This document shows positions 21,741 through 23,441 of a DNA stretch of 23,441 nt, in pieces. Source of the stretch: Heterotrichella gracilis. Lineage: Eukaryota; Sar; Xanthophyceae; Tribonematales; Xanthonemataceae. The translations under genes were made by a program, and so were the position numbers. How positions within the stretch are numbered: position 1 is the stretch's first letter; every line of letters begins with the position of its first letter. Location of the stretch: positions 1 to 23,441 of the forward strand of contig JAULBX010029170.1 in NCBI GenBank assembly GCA_032358255.1. The letters run 5' to 3'. The notes below the pieces were generated by a model. That model was given only the letters and a program-made list of their open reading frames with translations, was not told where the DNA came from and did no database searches.

Positions 21741-22959
21741 GCCGGTGCGCAGGTTGAATCATTTCCCTTCTTCTGTTGTCCGTTTGCCTGGCATTTGAAT
21801 GTGTAGTCTGCTTACCACATCCTGATTTTGCCGATCGATGTTGTATGACTAAAGGCAACGTATGGGAATGAATGCTAACTGGAGTGTTTTTTGTCAGCAT
21901 GATGCGTGTCCACTATGCGTTTGTCAGACATGACTAGAAGTATGCACTAGCGGCTACAATTAGGTTCTAAATAAGGTGAGGCGTATGCCATGAAGGTGTC
22001 GCGGATAGTACACATGCCGCAGATTGGCCAGTGCTGTGTAGTCCAGGTCCTGAAACCACTTAGGAGTACCGAGCATGACCCCCAGCAGTTAGTAACTCCG
22101 CCCCGTTTCAGTACCCTAGGGATCCATCATCTCCATGGTGGCATCCCCAGTCATCTGGATCCCCAGACATCTGGATCACTCCATATACGACGCATCTTCT
22201 TCCATTTTATTGACCTTCGATATTATTATGTCGTGAGAAAAGTCCAGATATTTATTGTCATGTATACATTGGATCTGGTCAGTGGAGTGGGCTGCGTTCA
22301 CCCACTGGACAACCTTGTTGAATGGTGATACTGTTACTGTAGCTTGTACAATTTTACAGCCACCTTAAAAATTGATTTGTCCACCCTGCACAAGGTCCTG
22401 CAGGGCCTGCAGATCATGATTGAGTAGTCACTGACAAATAATTTACAAACGTATTTCCTTGTGAGACTGCCCAGTGGATTTTGATCAGTTAGGAATTGGA
22501 CTGCCATTATATTCCTGCCAAATACTGGACCGCTGGTAGGTCCGACCTGGGCTTTTATTATTGTTTTTGTCAAGAATAAGCTTAGTTCTCACTTTTTCCC
22601 AACCTGTAACTTACATCCGCATGCTTCAATCCGGTTGCCAACGGCAATTGATACCATATTACAACAACATCGACCAACAACCAATTCTTGAGGAATTCGA
22701 AAGAAAACTCAAAGTATAACGACGTTGGGGGCTAAGACTATGCATGCTTAGATAAGAGAGAAAAGGAAAGAAAACGCCCAAGGCGGAGATGAGGCGGCAA
22801 TGCCATTGCAACTACGCCGATCTACTTTCATCTGAAGGCTGTGTAGTCACTTACAGGCGGTCAGAGTCATATTACCAACCGTTCTTTCCCTACGGGGCCT
22901 ATCGCCACTCTGGCTTCCATTATGGGTTATCTGGGCCAATCATCTTGAACAAGCCCTGA
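21741..22959. other. Spacer downstream of gene B
   Basis: No coding region supported on the plus strand. The first TGTAA, a usual chlorophyte polyadenylation signal, is at 22605-22609, implying a long gene B 3' UTR if used. ATCTGGATC is repeated near 22150-22180. On the minus strand TGTAA at 22851-22855 lies ~105 nt beyond the stop of the fragment at 22960. Confidence 0.5.
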
Positions 22960-23063
22960 CTATTCCACATTCCAGTGACTGTGCACAAACTCCATCAGCT
23001 TGTCAGCCAGCTCATCAGAGGGGAACTTCAACTCCTCATTGGCAGTGAAGTCAAATGAGTGCA
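22960..23063 (-). CDS. Truncated last exon of an unidentified gene
   Basis: The minus strand reads an open C-terminus of 34 residues ending DELADKLMEFVHSHWNVE and TAG (22960-22962). Codons look like those of the nuclear genes here, and a TGTAA lies ~105 nt past the stop. Upstream, the frame is cut at about 23064 by rRNA sequence, with an in-frame stop three codons before, and there is no acceptor. I do not recognise the protein. It is short, so it could be chance. Confidence 0.45.
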
Positions 23064-23358
23064 CCGTGTCTCAGTCCCAATGTGGCTGACCATCCTTTTA
23101 GACCAGCTAAGGATCTTTGGCTTGGTGAAGCTTTTATCTCACCAACAACCTAATCCTACGCAAGCTCATCTTATAACGATATTATTTTTTTATATCTTTA
23201 TGTTTTTTATTTGGTATTTTAAAATCGTTTATTAATCCAAATTATAAGGTAGATTCTTACGCGTTACTCACCCGTACGCTACTTACATTTTACTGTACGT
23301 TCAACTTGCATGTGTTAAGCCAATCGCTAGCGTTCATTCAGAGCCAGGATCAAACTCT
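23064..23358 (-). rRNA. rns: 5' fragment of mitochondrial-type small-subunit rRNA
   Basis: The minus strand begins AGAGTTTGATCCTGGCTC and keeps the SSU landmarks AACACATGCAAGT, GGGTGAGTAACGCG, TAGCTGGTCT and ACATTGGGACTGAGACACGG, then stops matching where CCxGACTCC should follow. The helix region between is AT-rich and shortened. GAACGCTAGCG and GCGTAGGATTAGGTTGTTGG point to a mitochondrial rather than plastid gene. Only about the first 300 nt are present, so it is a fragment next to nuclear-like sequence. Confidence 0.8.
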
Positions 23359-23441
23359 TTTGTTTTTAATTATATTTTTCTCTATTACTTTGATGGTAAA
23401 ACTTTGGTAAAACTTTGGTAGAGTAAAATAACTTTGGTAAA
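23359..23441. repeat. AT-rich flank with short direct repeats
   Basis: Upstream of the rRNA start, the sequence is AT-rich and holds ACTTTGGTAAA or close variants three times, typical of organelle intergenic DNA. It runs off the window, so the organelle-type segment continues. Confidence 0.6.

Noticed and set aside
23064..23358. Plastid or bacterial 16S rRNA
   Set aside because: Landmarks fit SSU rRNA, but the GCTAGCG start region and AT-rich shortened helices fit mitochondrial genes better. Judged from memory of typical sequences, so not excluded.

Overview
The window looks like nuclear DNA of an intron-rich green alga. A chlorophyte of the trebouxiophyte type is my best guess, but this is inference. 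The reasons are long GT-AG introns, proline-rich extracellular linkers, plant-type telomeric motifs (CCCTAAA/TTTAGGG) inside introns, and a TGTAA polyadenylation-type signal. No bacterial operons, CRISPR arrays or tRNAs were seen.

The window is dominated by two tandem, same-strand paralogous genes (A, 1004-10546; B, 12072-21740) inside a direct duplication of about 11 kb. Non-coding homology reaches left to at least ~190 in unit 1 and ~10760 in unit 2. By aligning the two copies I could place 17 coding exons in each gene. Every intron phase is identical between the copies, and both frames stay open from start to stop (918 and 902 residues). Each encodes a single-pass receptor-like protein kinase. 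The order is signal peptide, two six-cysteine modules each on its own phase 1-1 exon, a larger unfamiliar glycosylated ectodomain, a Pro-rich stalk, one transmembrane helix, a juxtamembrane helix, a tyrosine-kinase-like (TKL) kinase domain with HLD and DVG in place of HRD and DFG, and a variable C-terminal tail.

Region by region: 1-954 is the 5' flank of unit 1. 955-1023 is a short upstream ORF that is conserved before gene B (11985-12047). 1004-10546 is gene A, whose intron 14 holds a perfect 32-bp inverted repeat. 10547-11984 is intergenic and partly homologous to 1-954. 12072-21740 is gene B, whose kinase-region introns carry several partial copies of neighbouring exon ends with their splice sites. 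21741-22959 is downstream spacer. 22960-23063 (minus strand) looks like the last exon fragment of an unidentified gene. It abuts, at about 23064, the 5' end of an AT-rich mitochondrial-type small-subunit rRNA (minus strand, to 23358) and AT-rich flank to the window end. That junction is either organelle DNA inserted in the nucleus or an assembly chimera.

Functionally, the two kinases probably sense an extracellular ligand. Their ectodomains and tails have diverged far more than their kinase cores. The exon echoes and the stops reached on intron retention could yield kinase-less decoy or soluble forms. Those isoforms are inferred and not shown by the sequence alone.
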